A DNA stretch of 64,000 nucleotides from Trichostrongylus colubriformis (GCA_963978905.1 OZ022258.1:57458591-57522590); one strand, 5' to 3'; counted from the stretch's first letter, positions 24,901 to 38,600 are shown. Numbers and translations: made by a program. Notes: generated from the sequence alone by a model not told the origin.

Positions 24901-25030
24901 AGAAGTGAAATTGCTCAATGTATGGGGGGTGACTGAAGGTGCCACACATAAAGATCAGTGTCACATTTAAACAGTTCGCCATCACCTAGCAATGGCAGGA
25001 GCGACGACATCTGATTAAAGGCAAACAAAA
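21998..25030 (-). promoter_or_regulatory. Upstream region of UGT copy B
   Basis: About 22000-22720 is homologous to 5454-6000 of unit A, and about 23840-25000 is homologous to 39500-41310 of unit C, minus the transposon present there. A GATA-type site lies at 22205-22211 (CTTATCA). The segment 22280-22480 carries a GTG..GCGACGTGATGGTGCGAGCTAT block, also seen near 39360. No coding exon was recognised; the TBP gene expected from units A and C is missing. Confidence 0.4.
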
Positions 25031-25801
25031 ATGTTTACTGGTTCCTATAAACTACATACCCGTAATCATTAATGCCTGCTCGCAGGAACAGTAATCGTTA
25101 GAATGTCAACTATTAAGACAAATACTATACCGACAAGGTCACGGCAAGTCTTCGCCAGTTTGTAGACGCTGATGATAGGCAATGGTTCACATCTTGCATC
25201 GAGGAATTCAAAAACGGGCAAGCAGAACTTCTGATTGACTTTTTTGAAATAGAACCTTCGAGAAGGTACAAACGTCACGGCTAGGATCGACTGAAATAGT
25301 TTTTTCATGACGACCTCGTCTGGGCAATGGACCACCGCCTGGATCCTGCATGGAATCCGTAAAGCCAAGGGAAAGGCTGTCATAGTAAAACTATGACATA
25401 CTTATTGATCGACTTACAAATACCAGTTGGAGGGCGCACACTACTGCGCGCGATTTATGGCGATGTTGCGCTAAATGGGTTTGATCGGCTCGACCACAGT
25501 TATATATGGAATTGAGCGGAAAAGTCCTCTCCTCTGCTTTCAGCTGAGCTTTTGAGTTGGATAAAAGCAGAGAATATGACGTGTTAAAGAAGCATTTCGA
25601 TATTAAAGACACCAGGAGGGGGTAATTTTGGCTTACTGTAGAACAGACGTAGTGTGGATGAGTTTGAGTGGCCGCCATTGCACAAACTCGCCAATTTGAC
25701 GCCTTGGCATGGTGCCAAAAGGAGATGGTTCTATCATATATTTGTTTTTTCCTTTTAGTTTTTACTTTGTTCTTTCTTATATTGTTTCTAGATGTACTTA
25801 C

Positions 25802-26024
25802 GGGTCAAATAAAGTCGGGGGGGGGGGGGGGAGGGGAGACGCAAAATTTTCACCCACATCAAAGCTTCTTTTCCTTCCTAGGGTTAGGCTAAAGCAGATG
25901 AGACCTATGCTTTGACAGATGCTTTTTAATGTGGGAGGAGGTATCAATTTTAGCCTAAGCCTAGTAAGGGAAAGGAGCTTCGACGTCGACGCAAAGTTGG
26001 TCTCCCCCCGACTTTATTTGACCC
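25802..26024. mobile_element. Inverted-repeat element with G-tract ends
   Basis: The ends are GGGTCAAATAAAGTCGGGGG and CCCCCGACTTTATTTGACCC; the left one runs into a 15-nt G tract. Inner arms around CCTAGGGTTAGGCTAAAGC pair with GCCTAAGCCTAG. The ~220-bp element has no coding potential. A second, right-truncated member with the same GGGTCAAATAAAG start is at 60969-61175. Confidence 0.8.
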
Positions 26025-26399
26025 TTCTGAGATTTTCAGGTATAGAAATGCACAATTAAAAAGATCCATAAGTAAACAAGTAAAATATGTCACTAGAAAA
26101 CAGTCTAAATAGGAAATAGTCCAAAAATAAGGTTGCATCAGGCCGAAAACAAGCTTTAAAATCAGCGAAGCGTGGCTCGGCCATGGAAGCTTGCAGTTCG
26201 GACGGAAGCGCGCCTTGGGGGCAAATAGCGCCCTATGGCGCGTTTTTCAACGCCGGTTTCGTTACACATGTTACACATTGTATCTACCGAACCCATATGT
26301 TTCTTTTAGACGCCATTGTTTTTGTAAACGTTATTCCGCCCTTGCTCCCCTCCCGGTGCCTTTAATATACTTCAGTCGCTTTGTATCGAACCCATTTCG

Positions 26400-27570
26400 C
26401 ACGTCATCGACATGAATCGTGCGCAGTAGTGTGCGCCAGCCAACCGGTTTAGGTCATCATTGGGAGTTTGGATAGTTTAGAGATAGAAAGCTTTGTATTC
26501 AATCGCACCGATTAGTTACAAATTGTTTACTTGCTGAGTATCAAATTCCTACACATTAATGGTAGATTCATATCCCGCTTATCAATGTTTATCGTTTTCG
26601 TAAACATGCTTCACTATTTGGAATTTTACACAATCTAGCGGTCGATACCCAGTGTTGCTGCCGGTACCGCATTAGAAAATGATTCCGAGTGAACCGCTTC
26701 CTTTGTTAACACAAATATCAAATATGAGTTGTATCATGACTATCATTGTAGATCGCAGTATCAAGAGAAATGCACCAATTTTTGGAACGGTAGGCAATTC
26801 AGCGGTCAATACATCGGCCAGTGATATCAGAACATAAAATATGCTGCCCAATGGCACTGAACATCAGACGCTTATGCTAAAGCGGTCGTATAGTAGTAGC
26901 AAGCGATGTAAAGGATTTCACCTCATCCAATTCCTAACGGTTCTTATCAGCCACTGTGAGCCGTTGTCACTGAGACCCCAGTACCCAACAGTACCATAGA
27001 GGTACCTGTACCCTACCATGCCATTGAGGTCCCCGAACCCTGCAATACATACCTGCGCGTGTGAACATTCCACTGCTAGCCGTAAAAGCGAACCGGCCTA
27101 GGTGACATTTCCTTTCTCCCGCTCTTAATCGAATCATATCGACCATTTTTAGTTTGGATCACCCACTATTAAAGTCCCCGTCCCACCTTGCTAATCACCC
27201 ATGAGGGTCAGCGCTCTTGGATCAACGCGAAAGGTGAAACGATTTCGACGACTCTAGCCTTTTTACGCTCCTTATGGAATCTTGACAACGGTTATCATCG
27301 TCCACCATTATGTTCTCGCCCATCCAGCCAAACCTATGAGTATCAGCACTTCTGAATTAACGCGAAAGGCGAAATGGCTTCGGTGACATTGGCTTTCAGA
27401 CGCCCCTTGTCAGCCGTTATAAGCTGCAATCACTTTCGGTCCACCACTGCCTAGGTCCCCTTACCACCCCCTATATCTTTTGTGAAATTCAGCGTCCCAG
27501 CTTTGCTGCGACGCGAGATATAAATTTCGTGACAGACAGTCGGAGGCACACACACGCACAGACATACCAA
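26400..27570 (-). repeat. Minisatellite-bearing interspersed repeat, copy 2 (inverted)
   Basis: Read on the minus strand it follows the same order as the copies at 11695 and 57690: the tract of TCTG/TGTG type at about 27540-27575, GCAAAGCTGGGACG, units with TTTCGCCTTTCGCGTT, then GTAGCAAGCGATGTAAAGG in reverse, and the CGGTTGGCTGGCGCACACTAC terminus near 26425. It has the fewest minisatellite units of the three. Confidence 0.7.
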
Positions 27571-29022
27571 GCGAATTATATAGAGTGAGATGGAGGTGAC
27601 GTGCTCATCAGTTGTGATCGCCCGCCAATTAAGTTGCACCTGATTATCGTCTGGATTAGCGACGACCACACCGTGCTGTAAGCGACTGCAGACACCGGCG
27701 AAATCAAGAATTACGCCGCTCTCCTCTGCAACCAGGCCACAAAACACTTCCATAGCAACGTCATCCACATCCACGACTGAAGCGACTCAGGAGAACGACG
27801 ATCAACATCGCAACGTACACCTTAACGATCGCATATCAACCAAGAAAAGAGCTGCTCTTAGTGCAAAATTTAGGGAAGGTATTCGATACGGTAGGTGTTG
27901 CCCTCTCTAGGTGCCAAAGTGCGCTTTGTTTTGACGCGTGACAGCACTTTGACCCTCTGAGAAGAGTGAAGCGTCGATCTCGATCTTGCCGCGTGATGCT
28001 TCGACCCTGATGCAGTATATGATGCTCCGTTCGATGCATATGTCAGTTATTCTCAATGTACTTCGGCGTGCATTGCGAATTGATAGCGTGCAAGAGAACG
28101 AGACTGTCACCTCCTTTTCTCGCATAACCTGACTCTATTCGTGCGTCCTGGCACATACTCCGCTCGGCCTGTCCAGCATGAGATCAAACCACTAAATTTC
28201 TTCCGTGCTTCCTTGTCATAGGCGTATGCTGAAAAAACCAATCAAAACACAATCAAAAATCATTAATTTTCCAGCTGATCGACCGCATTCGCAATCGTTG
28301 AACAGCTCTCATATTACGTCTCATCGTATCTATGAACGACAAAAAGCCTAAATTATTTTCACCGACGAGTAATTCATAACGATGTGTCCTAATCCGTGTC
28401 ACACAAAAAGCGGTGCCTTTTGATTCGACAAGCTTGTGATTTCAAAGAGATGAATCGAGGCCCGACGGATTAAGTTGCTATGGGTTGCAGCTCCATATGC
28501 AGGCTCCACTGTGCGTCAGGTTACTGCTCCAAATCTCAGATCCATGTGATTCCGATCTATACCTAATTAACACGAGACTTCCAGGAACTCGCTCACGTAC
28601 ACGCCATCGAGGACTACAGAACGTTTTTGATTTGAGTCAGATTCCGGCAAGTATTTTCCGGCATAACATCTACAAGCATAAAACCACATGGCCGCGATAG
28701 TTAGAAAGCAGATTTTGAAAGTGCCATCACGTCTACGCTATGATACTACATGGTAGCGAGGTCCCTTGGCTATAGGTCAAGATCATAAATTCGACCGTAC
28801 TGTAAGGTAAAATTCGCAACTGATAGCAGTCGATTTTGTATTGGAAACGGACTGTTCAGCATCAGTTAAAGGCAGCTTTAGGGGAAATTCGGACGAAAAG
28901 TAAAAGAAGCAGTGCATATCAAAGTCGAGATGCCTAGTAACAGGACAGTGGAGAAAAAAACGTATGGAAATGGCCAAATACCCGAGAAATAGGACCCCCT
29001 TTCCACTGTTGATTCTCGACTT

Positions 29023-29091
29023 AACCTATGCGAACTATGCGCCTCTTGGCGGACGACGTGTCCGTCAAGAGGCGGGTAGTTCGCATAGGTT
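29023..29091. other. 69-nt near-perfect hairpin
   Basis: AACCTATGCGAACTA at 29023 pairs perfectly with TAGTTCGCATAGGTT ending at 29091. After a short mismatch, GCCTCTTG pairs with CAAGAGGC and the stem continues into a small loop. The size resembles a microRNA precursor or the smallest MITEs. No second copy was seen in the window and expression is unknown. Confidence 0.5.
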
Positions 29092-29284
29092 TTCCAATGG
29101 CATTACCAAGACGTAAACATGAAGGGATGTTCGGAAGTGACAGCATCTAAATACTTTCATGTGGTGAGCTTCAAGCAAAAGTGAGAAAGCGCGCTGCGAT
29201 ACTTTCAATCCTGCCGATTTCCTTGACCAACCTCACCGTGACCAACCACTAATCTCGTCGCCTAGAGGCGGTCCGCCCTAACAC

Positions 29285-30615
29285 GGAAGGCCCATGAGGT
29301 CATGGTGAGCTTTTTCAAAACGGTTTTTTGCATTTTATAGGGTCACATGCATGAAGCAAAAAACCGGTCTCAAATTCGGCTAAATGGTTTTGGGGGGCCC
29401 AGAAAATGGTTGATGGTTCGATCCCCACTGAGGACAAATTTTTGCATTTTTCTAGTTTTCATCCATTTGTGCTCATGTAAGACCATAAGTGCAAGATATG
29501 TGTGAAATCAATTTTTATTCTACCAGGGAACCGCTATCTCCAGTATTTTTGCGTACTAAGGGAATGATCGGTTTGGACCTGCCAGCGCTCATAACAGGGG
29601 AACTAGGCGTTTTCTCGCAAAGTACATACGATATTCATGCTCAGGGGGTCGAACAACCCTAGATGACAAGTTTTCAGCCTAATCGTGATTTGACCCAAAC
29701 TCGGAAAATTGGACGACGAAGAGTACTGCTATTGCCATAGTAAAGAGCACTCAACGAATGGAGCTCGCCCGATATAAGGAAATGCTATCTTTTGCCTTCG
29801 CATGGTGTTGCTAGGTGCAGTTCACTTGGAATGCGTTGTTTCTGCACATGCTCGATTGCATTTAATCGAGGCTGTAAGTTGTTCGTCTGTACAAGTAGTG
29901 CAGTGACTGTGTGCCCATGTCCACCCCACTATCTCGAGTTTGGGTCAAAATCTCAATTTGGATAGTATTTTGTATCTAGGGCTAGTCGAGTCTCCTGAGC
30001 ACGAATATCACACTAGTTTCGCAGGAGAACGCTTGGCACGCGTGCTAGGGGCGCCGAAGGGTCCAAACACTTCAACCACTGAAAGCTTGCAAATGAGGTC
30101 ACTTTTGTGCACCAGCGACGAAAATTGCAGTTATTTTGCATGTGCCCAAATAGTATAGCGCTGGACAAAGAAAATTAAGAAAATGCAAAAGCGGAAACGT
30201 CGAGAGGAGTTGAACCGCAAACGCCTCCCCTCACCGTGCCAATGCTAATCTATCCCACTATCCATTCGGCCACCCAACCACTACGAGCACGCCAACCTGT
30301 GCATCCCCTATCAGCATTCTTTGCTTCGTTTAGCAGTTACCATAAGTGATTCTACATTTTTGAACCAGATCGCAGTGGTTTTGGCGTAGGTTTGAAGACA
30401 GTCTTCTGATATGCATATACTAGACGCCGCAGCTGGAAAGCATTGCAACAAACTGGTCAAAATTGCTTCTTTCTGAGCAACTTTTGTCACTCATTTTCCG
30501 GACCTCCCAAAACCATTTAGCCGAATTTGAGACCGGTTTTCTGCTTCATGTATGTGATCCTATAAAATGCACAATACCGTTTTGAAAAAGCTCACCATGA
30601 CCTGATGGGCCTTCC
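29285..30615. mobile_element. 1.33-kb element with long terminal inverted repeats
   Basis: Left arm 29285-29400 and right arm about 30495-30615 are inverted copies: GGAAGGCCC outermost, then CATGGTGAGCTTTTTCAAAA, TGCATTTTATAGG, AAACCGGTCTCAAATTCGGC and TAAATGGTTTTGGG. The centre has no convincing transposase frame. Near its inner right side, 30195-30285 (minus) is tRNA-like, with a D-arm-like GGCCGAATGGATA and a B-box-like GGTTCAACTCC but poor stems. On the left, 29410-29430 carries another B-box-like GGTTCGATCCC. Probably a non-autonomous DNA transposon carrying retroposon fragments. Confidence 0.75.
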
Positions 30616-31492
30616 TTGTAAGCCAAGGCGGCTTGCCCTGACGAGGCCGCCTCCGCCACAGCTCAAGGGGGCGCCTTTCGCGGGGGATTTCGCCATGCAT
30701 AGGCCTTTCAGACCCGTAGTTTTTCACTAAATGACTCCTTTTGGGATTTCTTATCACCCACATTACCCCTAACACCCTCTTTAAGCTAACGATAAGCGCT
30801 GTGCACGTTCTGAGAAACTGACTGGTATATGGCGGAAGCTTCCTCAAAGCAAACAGATGAAAGGCTTGAAGAAATTGAACAAGCGCATTTATACTGCACC
30901 ACGCCCATTCAACTTCCGTGTTTTTTTTTTTTCTTGATACAAAATCCTGATAAATCTTTGTTATTTCTCCCTGTAAATGATCTTTTCCGATTATAAGCTT
31001 ATTTCATAGAAAATACGAATGATCACTGATTGAATATAAGCTGTGACAAGCCTTTTGAAGAATATCAGCGACACGACCCATGAATTCTGTGACTGATCCT
31101 ACGGTGAGAGAATTTAGATGAGAGAAGATATAGATGGTGTGATCGTCGATCAGAATGCAGAACAACTATAGTCTCATTCCAATTACATACCAGCGGTCGT
31201 CTGCTTTAGACGACTAAATTGAACTGGTAGCAACAATGTGCCTGAAAAACATAGCCTTGCTCAAGATGTGACTTTCACCTGTTACAGTCAAAGCGAGTCA
31301 ATGGAACAGCCCAGTGCACAGGTGTGCTAATTCAATCCAGGTCTGAACTGCAAATATACACCTCGTACCCCGCATGTCATCGTCAAAATCCCTTTTCGCC
31401 ATCCTTGTTTTCACTTCATTGACCAACACGTTTATGTATGTTCTGATGTTTTTCTTCGAAAGGTGTGCCTCCTCAAATGCGCTGCACATCTA
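30616..31492. other. Spacer, no recognised gene
   Basis: About 31298-31489 on the minus strand is open (63 codons) and ends directly at the TA-element insertion at 31493; its lysine- and aspartate-rich frame could be an exon remnant but has no motif that I recognise and no phase partner. The rest shows no exon-like blocks or repeats that I could define. Confidence 0.35.
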
Positions 31493-32232
31493 CAGGGGAG
31501 GTCAAGGAATAAAAGTAATTTTTCTCCTACATTTTCAACTACTTTAGTCGAACCTCGGCAAGTTCTTACGAGGTATTTCCATCCCCAAATTAAAGAACAC
31601 ACCTCATACTATCACTTAACTCCGTGAGAGCCTTCTGCACGAACAGGAGCGGGAGCTTATTGCGAGTGAACATGATGTGTCACTTCAACTGGGCAAATTC
31701 TGATACTTCGTCGCCCTCGTTCACAACCTTGCTGAGGTCCGTTTACTCTGGGTACCTGAGGGACTTTATATTGGGTGGTGTTCTTGAATATTTCGTTTTT
31801 TCCGGGTTTTCAACACCCTTCGTTTCCAAGAGCCAAAAGGTGCCATTACCACTGAAACCCCTCCGTAGGCAGGTTTGAAGCATGAAAATGATACTTGGGA
31901 TCATAGCGGCGTTGTACGGGCAGCAAGGCCTGTGTGGCTCCCATGAACCAGAGGGTCAATCTTCAGGAAGCTTCCCACAAAAGATCTACCTCGGAACCTG
32001 GCTCCACCGTGTTGAGCGGACCTCAATACCGTAGGTGTGCTGGAGCCCGACTCCGCCGATTGAAGGCTCCGTATTTTGATGAGGGTGAAATTAGTGAGTC
32101 TCAGATTGTTCCTGTTTCTGAAGGAACATTTCGGGGATATTTTGCCCCAATACTTTTATCTCTTTCGTTTTCCCATGCTTTGTATAATAGGCGGATGTGA
32201 GCAAAATTACTTTATTAATTTGGCACCCTTTG
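31493..32232 (-). mobile_element. TA-flanked CAGGGGG element, copy 1
   Basis: TA dinucleotides flank the element at 31491-31492 and 32233-32234. It is about 740 bp, begins CAGGGGAGGTC and ends GGCACCCTTTG, and is the inverted counterpart of the copy at 39702-40436, sharing internal blocks such as CACCCAATATA and TGGAGCC and the AAGTAATTTTGCTCAC subterminus. TA duplication with a CAGGGGG terminus fits the Tc1/mariner group. It has no intact transposase; short frames inside are not conserved between the copies. Confidence 0.85.
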
Positions 32233-32622
32233 TACATTTCTCTTGAGCAGGTCAGCAACACTCTGATGGAGGGAAAGTCCTGCGTGATAGAAACTGGCGT
32301 GATGTGAATCTTTCAGAGAGAGAGAGAGAGACGGATAGCAAAGGAAATCTGTTTTAGGTTCTTATGACGCGTACTAATGAAATGGATAAAAGTGCATGAT
32401 TGAGTACTATTCTCGTTCTGGTTGTGGTTATAGACGTGTTCTCTAGCGCAACTCCACTCACTTATCGAATGAGGCCGCGTGGATCTGTGATACATGGCAG
32501 TTATACAGCACCTGACACGACCAGATTTCGTATTTTTTGGAGCATATGCACACTCTACGTGAACCCAACAACACTCACCGTATGAATCATTCCCAATTAT
32601 GTAGCGAATCATCAATTACGTC

Positions 32623-35600
32623 TCAGTGGACCTTATTCTTGTGATTGAAAATATGTTTCAAGGACTTCCAAATGCAATAAGTGAAAGTATATAAGGATAG
32701 GGCGACTAATAAGAATACAACAAGTATCACATCAAGGCAGAAGTATTGTATCACTCCCATACGGTAGCTGTACACATCAAGCTCTTCGATCTTGCCATGC
32801 ATTGCAGAATATTCTACAGTTGACAGAAGGCGTTCCTTTAGCTTGAAGGGTTTACTGTTCATTAGCGACGACAGACGCTCGGCTCGTCGTCGATACCTGA
32901 AACACGCAATAACTCATGGACGACGGAAGAAGACAGTTAAGGAAACTGCTGGGAAAAGTGCTTTCCACAGAAAATCCGAGTGTGGCAACCTACTTGTCGT
33001 CTTCCAGTATGGAGTGCACGCTTCCGATGAAGTTTGCACTTGTGAACGTCTCTGTATAGAGCACGATCGCTGAACCTCTCCGCTCCACAAGCTTTGCATT
33101 TCTGAGCATGCAAATAAAAAAGGAAAAAGAAAATGTTTTCACGTCATTAATCCCTAGTTGGGATGCGCTGCCGTTTTGGTTCGAATTAATTTCGTGATGA
33201 CAGGCTAATGCGATTTTAACCATAAAATGATATGCGGAGACGGCTGACGTACTGATCGGTGCTTTGATCCCTTCAAACAGTCTGGTCTAATTCACCTAGC
33301 CCGAGGGATGGGAGGCTTGGTAGACGACGAAGATTGACGTGGGATTTGATAACCGCACTAAGAGTGTGGAAGTGTACACTATCTACCACTACATCACCTC
33401 TACCTACAAATAAATATATAATGAGCATAATTAGATGCAGACGTGGTTTAAGTCCTTAAAGGGAATGTAGTCTAGCATTAAACCACAGACTGAACCATTG
33501 CCGCCAGCAAGGCCCCTCTATACGGCGGATATCAAACACTTTCACATGCTTCCTCGACTGCCAGAAAAGTAGAATGCATCGCGTATCCAGTCAACCAGCC
33601 CTATGCAAAGTCATCTGACCTGTAATTATCACCAAATAGTGGAATGAAGATAGCTGGTTTGCCGTTTCTTGTCAGCTCCAGTACACTATTGAGTCCTGCG
33701 TGGGATATAAAACACCGCAAATTCGGATGCTCTGAAATCATGTCTGTAGCCGACCCTTACTGAGTCCACCTGCCACGAATTTCCCTCAAAGTCTCACTAA
33801 TCTGTTGTATGGAGTAGTGCTTGTATGGTTTCAAATAAAATGACATACGAAGAAGTGAGGTTTGTGGAATCCACGTATGTGTGAAAAGGTTTGCCATTTT
33901 AGGTACTTTGTCATGCTCATCGATTTTCCATATGAAAGTGTAGTTGTGGAATGTGGAGACTGCTTCTAGAATTGCTGCCCGGATGTTGTTTGGCATCTGC
34001 AATGCTTCAATGCAAACAGGACGACGTGAGCCCTCAAATCACACAGACTCTGCAATTATAAGTTCTCATAAAAATGTATGAGATACTTCCGAATGCGAAA
34101 CGATGTGCGATTTTCATGGCGAAGATTTCTAGGAGCAAGGTGAACAAACCTGAAGGGAGGTGGCACGAGTGCCAAAGGCTATGAGAATGACACCTTTACT
34201 GCCGGGACGATCCATCATGAGACGAAATTTCTGAAGAATTCCACCATGCAGAGAAAGAATTTTCGAAAGACTTCGATAGATTCCAACTGACCTCGTCCAA
34301 AGGAGTCGCTTCCGGCGAGGCTATACCACCAATGTGAACGAGTTTGCTGGAGCTTAGCCAAGAATATTCAAGAAACTCGTCCGTGTTTGATAAAAGGTAG
34401 TTCGTTTTGTTGAGGATCCTCTTAGGAATGTTTGAGATGAGGCCACGCTTCTTGAAAATCATCTGAAATGGTGATGAACAAAAAATGTTTAAGTCAAGCT
34501 CTTCTGATCACTCACCTCATATTCATGAATACCCTTATGAGCTGCCAACCAGACAGCGCCGTGGAGGAAAAAGTTGATGAAACGTTGTGGAAAGGTCATA
34601 GATTCATCATACGACGATATAGAGGCTGAAAAGCAATTAAGGCTTCTGGGGCTTCTTGATTGGTAAGCCGCTCTCATAAAATGCGGCATTGACGCCGACC
34701 GCGCAGGCTGAGGCGACAGTTGCTTACACCTTGCAAATAGATGCTGGTGAGCTAAGGTACACGTGAATTGAAAAGGAAACAATATTTGCCACGATGGGCT
34801 ACATCTCGTAACATTTTGTTTAGGTTCTGCTGAAGCTGGCGTGATCAGTACGCCCTGAAGGTTACCATAGGATACAGCCGAAGTGAGAGTTGTTATAATG
34901 AAAATTGTACAAACGATAAGGGCGATTACGAAAGATCAGCTAACCATTCAGTGTAGTTCGCCTGACCAACTGCTTCCTCGGGTCGACTTCTCATCTCCTA
35001 CCGTGCAAGATTAGCTTGCCACCAAGGACTGCGAACAGGATGCAGTGGCCGCTCTCTAATCAGTTGGCTGGCACACACTGCTGTGATGTGAAACCATGGG
35101 CGTCAGTTGACCGATCGGAATTGTTTCTTTCTGATAATTTTATTCAGCAAACAAAACCACATCACATCGATAACAATGTCGCAACCGTCGCTCACGACGA
35201 TCAGAGAAGTAATATTACTCATTCTCATCTCCCATACAAGAATGAATGAATTCGAGCGATTCCGATCGATGGCTCGCACCATCATTCCTGCATAACTCAT
35301 CCGTTGCAGTGGCGCGGCCCTCCATACGAAACCGATAATCTCGATCATTGTTAATAATGAGTGTTTTCCCTCCTCTTGCTTTAATACTATACCAGTTGGG
35401 CTGGCGCACACTACTGCGCGTCATATATGGAAGCATGCAAAATGAGCGCGTGTATCGAACCCTCTCACCCTGCCACACACTCTCATTCGCCACGCACCCG
35501 AGTCCGTAGGCCATGCCCTTGTACCTCAAACTTGGGTAATTAAACCAAAGGGTGGACAGACACACAAACATCCGTACGAACACACCAAACTCTTGGTTTA

Positions 35601-38600
35601 TTATATAGGTATGATGGTATAATAAAGTATAATATGTATAGTGACAGACTTTGCTAGTCTCCACACAAATTCGCATCGTTACGCCATTTCGAATCCTGGC
35701 CTTGCCCGCACAACGTGTGCCCAGTCCCCGTGAGCTGCAGCTGCCTTGCACGATTGTTTCTCTTTTTCCCGGCTCCAGACCTTTCCGGAATCACATGCAA
35801 ATTTGTGGCTCAAGCTCCGCTCACCATCGCAAAAGCTCCTCCAATTGTGAATTTTGGTTCCCTTAGCCCCAACCACTGAAGAACACCCTAATTTTTCACC
35901 GACTGAGTTTCAAAACCGAGATGCAATTCCTGCCGCGATAACCATTCGATGTTTGCAGTTTTCGTCCGTTGTGAGAGGACCCTTGCTCACTTGGATCATG
36001 TTCAGAATAGCCTAAACATCAGTCACGTCTAAGAAGATGTTTCCCATTTCCTATGGTGCGATTGGAATGAGTTATGAAGTTTGTTGTAACTTCCGCTCAC
36101 TCCGAGTGCGCTCCGCCTGGGCTCGATCTCTTTCTTGCCATTCATGGACTCACGACTTACCACAACCCATCTTTTTCCCACGTTCGGACCATTTTGGAAC
36201 CGAACAGAAAATTTCAACAAACAACTAACAATTCTAGCTCTGAAGATTGAACGTTCCAGTGCTTACTCAATAACTTAGTGTATGTGCGCTCCTCACTTAT
36301 TGTACCATGCCCTACCCATCCAAAACTTGTCCCATCCTTACAGGTTGTAGTGATGCCCACACTCTGCTCACCACCGTAAAGGAAAATTTTCTTACCTTCA
36401 TAGTCCCACCTACTACGACCACCTAAGTCTCTTCCATGTCTCTCAGAAACTGACCGTTCCATCCTTTCCCCATGTTTGGTCCACAATGGAACCCAATAAA
36501 CAATTTTCGGTCTGAAAGCGGAAAACGGAACACTCCAGTGCACACTTCGCCCACCGTGGGCGAAACTTGAATTGGTCCATGGGCACTCTGTACTTTTTGT
36601 TCATGCCCTACCCATCCCAAACTTGTCCCCATCTCCACGCGTTGTTTATCATGTTATGCCTCACTTCGTGAGAGGCAGAGGACTTATACCGTGGTTTGAC
36701 ATCGAAAAATTACCATCCTTCGTGCTCATCAGTAAATTAGGGGAGAGTACAATGCATTAAATGAGCTTTTTTCGAAAACATTAGTAGAACGCATGATTGG
36801 ATAAGGATGACATGCATCTAGTAGCTACGCACTAATATTGGGTGGTCTAAAAAGTCTTTTCGTATTTTTAAATACCGCTTTCTCCCTCCAAACTGCATTC
36901 CAGCCAAACTCCCTCCAAACTGCTTATATTAAAAACTGCGAAATGTTGAAAACGTTATAAATTTACATATATGTTGAAATATTCACACACTACATGGCTA
37001 CACTACAAGGCGAATTTATCAACTGTACATAAATTGTCTAACACAGAGAAACCTCTGATGTACTCACCGGGCATGAAACTTGGCATAACGGGCACTTCGA
37101 TAAATTCGTTCATGCTGTCTACTACTGCAAAAGCAGACGCACCAATCATGTGGGGGATATTTATAAGCTAAAATACATCTTTTAATCTGTAATTGTTCCA
37201 CGTCCTAGTATTGTAGCAAACCTCGAAAAGTCCGAATCCACACGGTGCTATGAGTTCTGAAATACCGACATCGAAATGTTCACTTCGAAGAATGCTCATC
37301 GTTTTATTGTCGTCGATGAGGTCTCAAATCATTGTATTTTGTATTTAGAGTAGCACTTACAAAGGAATGCCTTGAGGAGCTTGTTCCATCTGCTGACGTA
37401 CTCCTGATTCAATTGGGCTAAAAGCTCTTACATTCACAGCACTCCTGCTGCCTCTTCGAACCCCAGACCATCATCTCTAACTGACCCAAGGACGATCTAC
37501 TGGCAAGATTCCAAAGTCCGATTTCTCTTATGTCGAATTTTTTACTTAAGGATTCGGGCATGTCGACGAGCAGCTGAAATCTCCTAGATCATCTACAAAC
37601 GTAAATCGTTTCAATCGGAATAGCGATTGCATCCCACCCGTTTCGACTTCTTCGAAACCTCATGCACGAGATCTGCTTCAACAACGGGATGGAGCACTGT
37701 CTGTAACAAAAAAACATTGTTCATTGGTCATTGTAAAAATATCTCAACCGCCTATACTCGCTTATCCTACTGCGACTTCGACAAATAGGTAAGACGTTTC
37801 GTGTGTTTGTGGGCGTGAATACTTTTTCCTTAATGCCTCCTAAATGTATATTTCTTATCTGATTTATATTAAACCCGACATATTACGGAGGAAAAGGCAC
37901 CATCAAAACATTGACCAGAAATATCGACTAGCACGCATCTTTTGCATGAGAGTGGCAAGGTTTCATTAAGTGAAGATGAAATTGTGCACAAATTAGATGG
38001 AAGTCAGTTTTTGACACGGAGACCCTTGGCACTGAGGCTGTTTCATTTGGAATTTGTTAGTCAGTCGGAAAAAAAACTCATTCTGTGTGGTCTGACCGGT
38101 AGCTTAAACCACTGGAATAACTGGCATGATTTGCGAAACAGACCGATCTGCTTAAGTTTGCGGATTTGGTGCGAAATATTGCACATGAGTGTCCTCAAGC
38201 AAAGACCAAGACCTCTTGACCATCCCCTGAAACTTCTACTCCAGCGGCTGTGATTGTCAAACAAGGACTAGGGCTACAATGCATAACAAGGGATTCGTGA
38301 CCATCTTGTGAGACCTCTACTCCAACGATTGCCAATCTTAAACACAGGAATTCTGAAGCAGAGTGACGCTGAAGCTTTTAAAGGCACGCCTCGCGATAAT
38401 GTGATGGGGCGATTTACCTTGTTGAAACGTTAGATCCTTGGGTAACTAGTCATACTGCACCTTCTACTCGTCACCCCGGTGCGCTATCACGGCCCTACAT
38501 CTGCTCAGACCCACTGCGACGCCACCCACATGAGCTCTCTTAATGGTCAGCTGAGAGAATGGGCGGCATCGCAGTGGGCTCGAGCAGGTGTGGAGCCGTA

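Larger units (their letters stand above)
25031..28240. other. Spacer with repeats, no recognised gene
   Basis: A minus-strand open frame at 25069-25383 (104 codons) has a hydrophobic C-terminal segment but no recognised motif, no defined splice context and no second copy, so it is not called. About 25420-25500 carries the GGGCGCACACTACTGCGCGCGATT end motif of the minisatellite-bearing repeats. About 27830-28240 (minus) is an inverted copy of about 41310-41730; both keep short frames with ITDICIE, IEIDASL and KVEAS-like words, suggesting a decayed mobile-element gene. Confidence 0.45.

Noticed and set aside
35215..35751. 178-codon minus-strand open frame
   Set aside because: It lies in intron 6 of UGT copy C, crosses a MITE fragment, and the paralogous DNA in copy B does not keep the frame.
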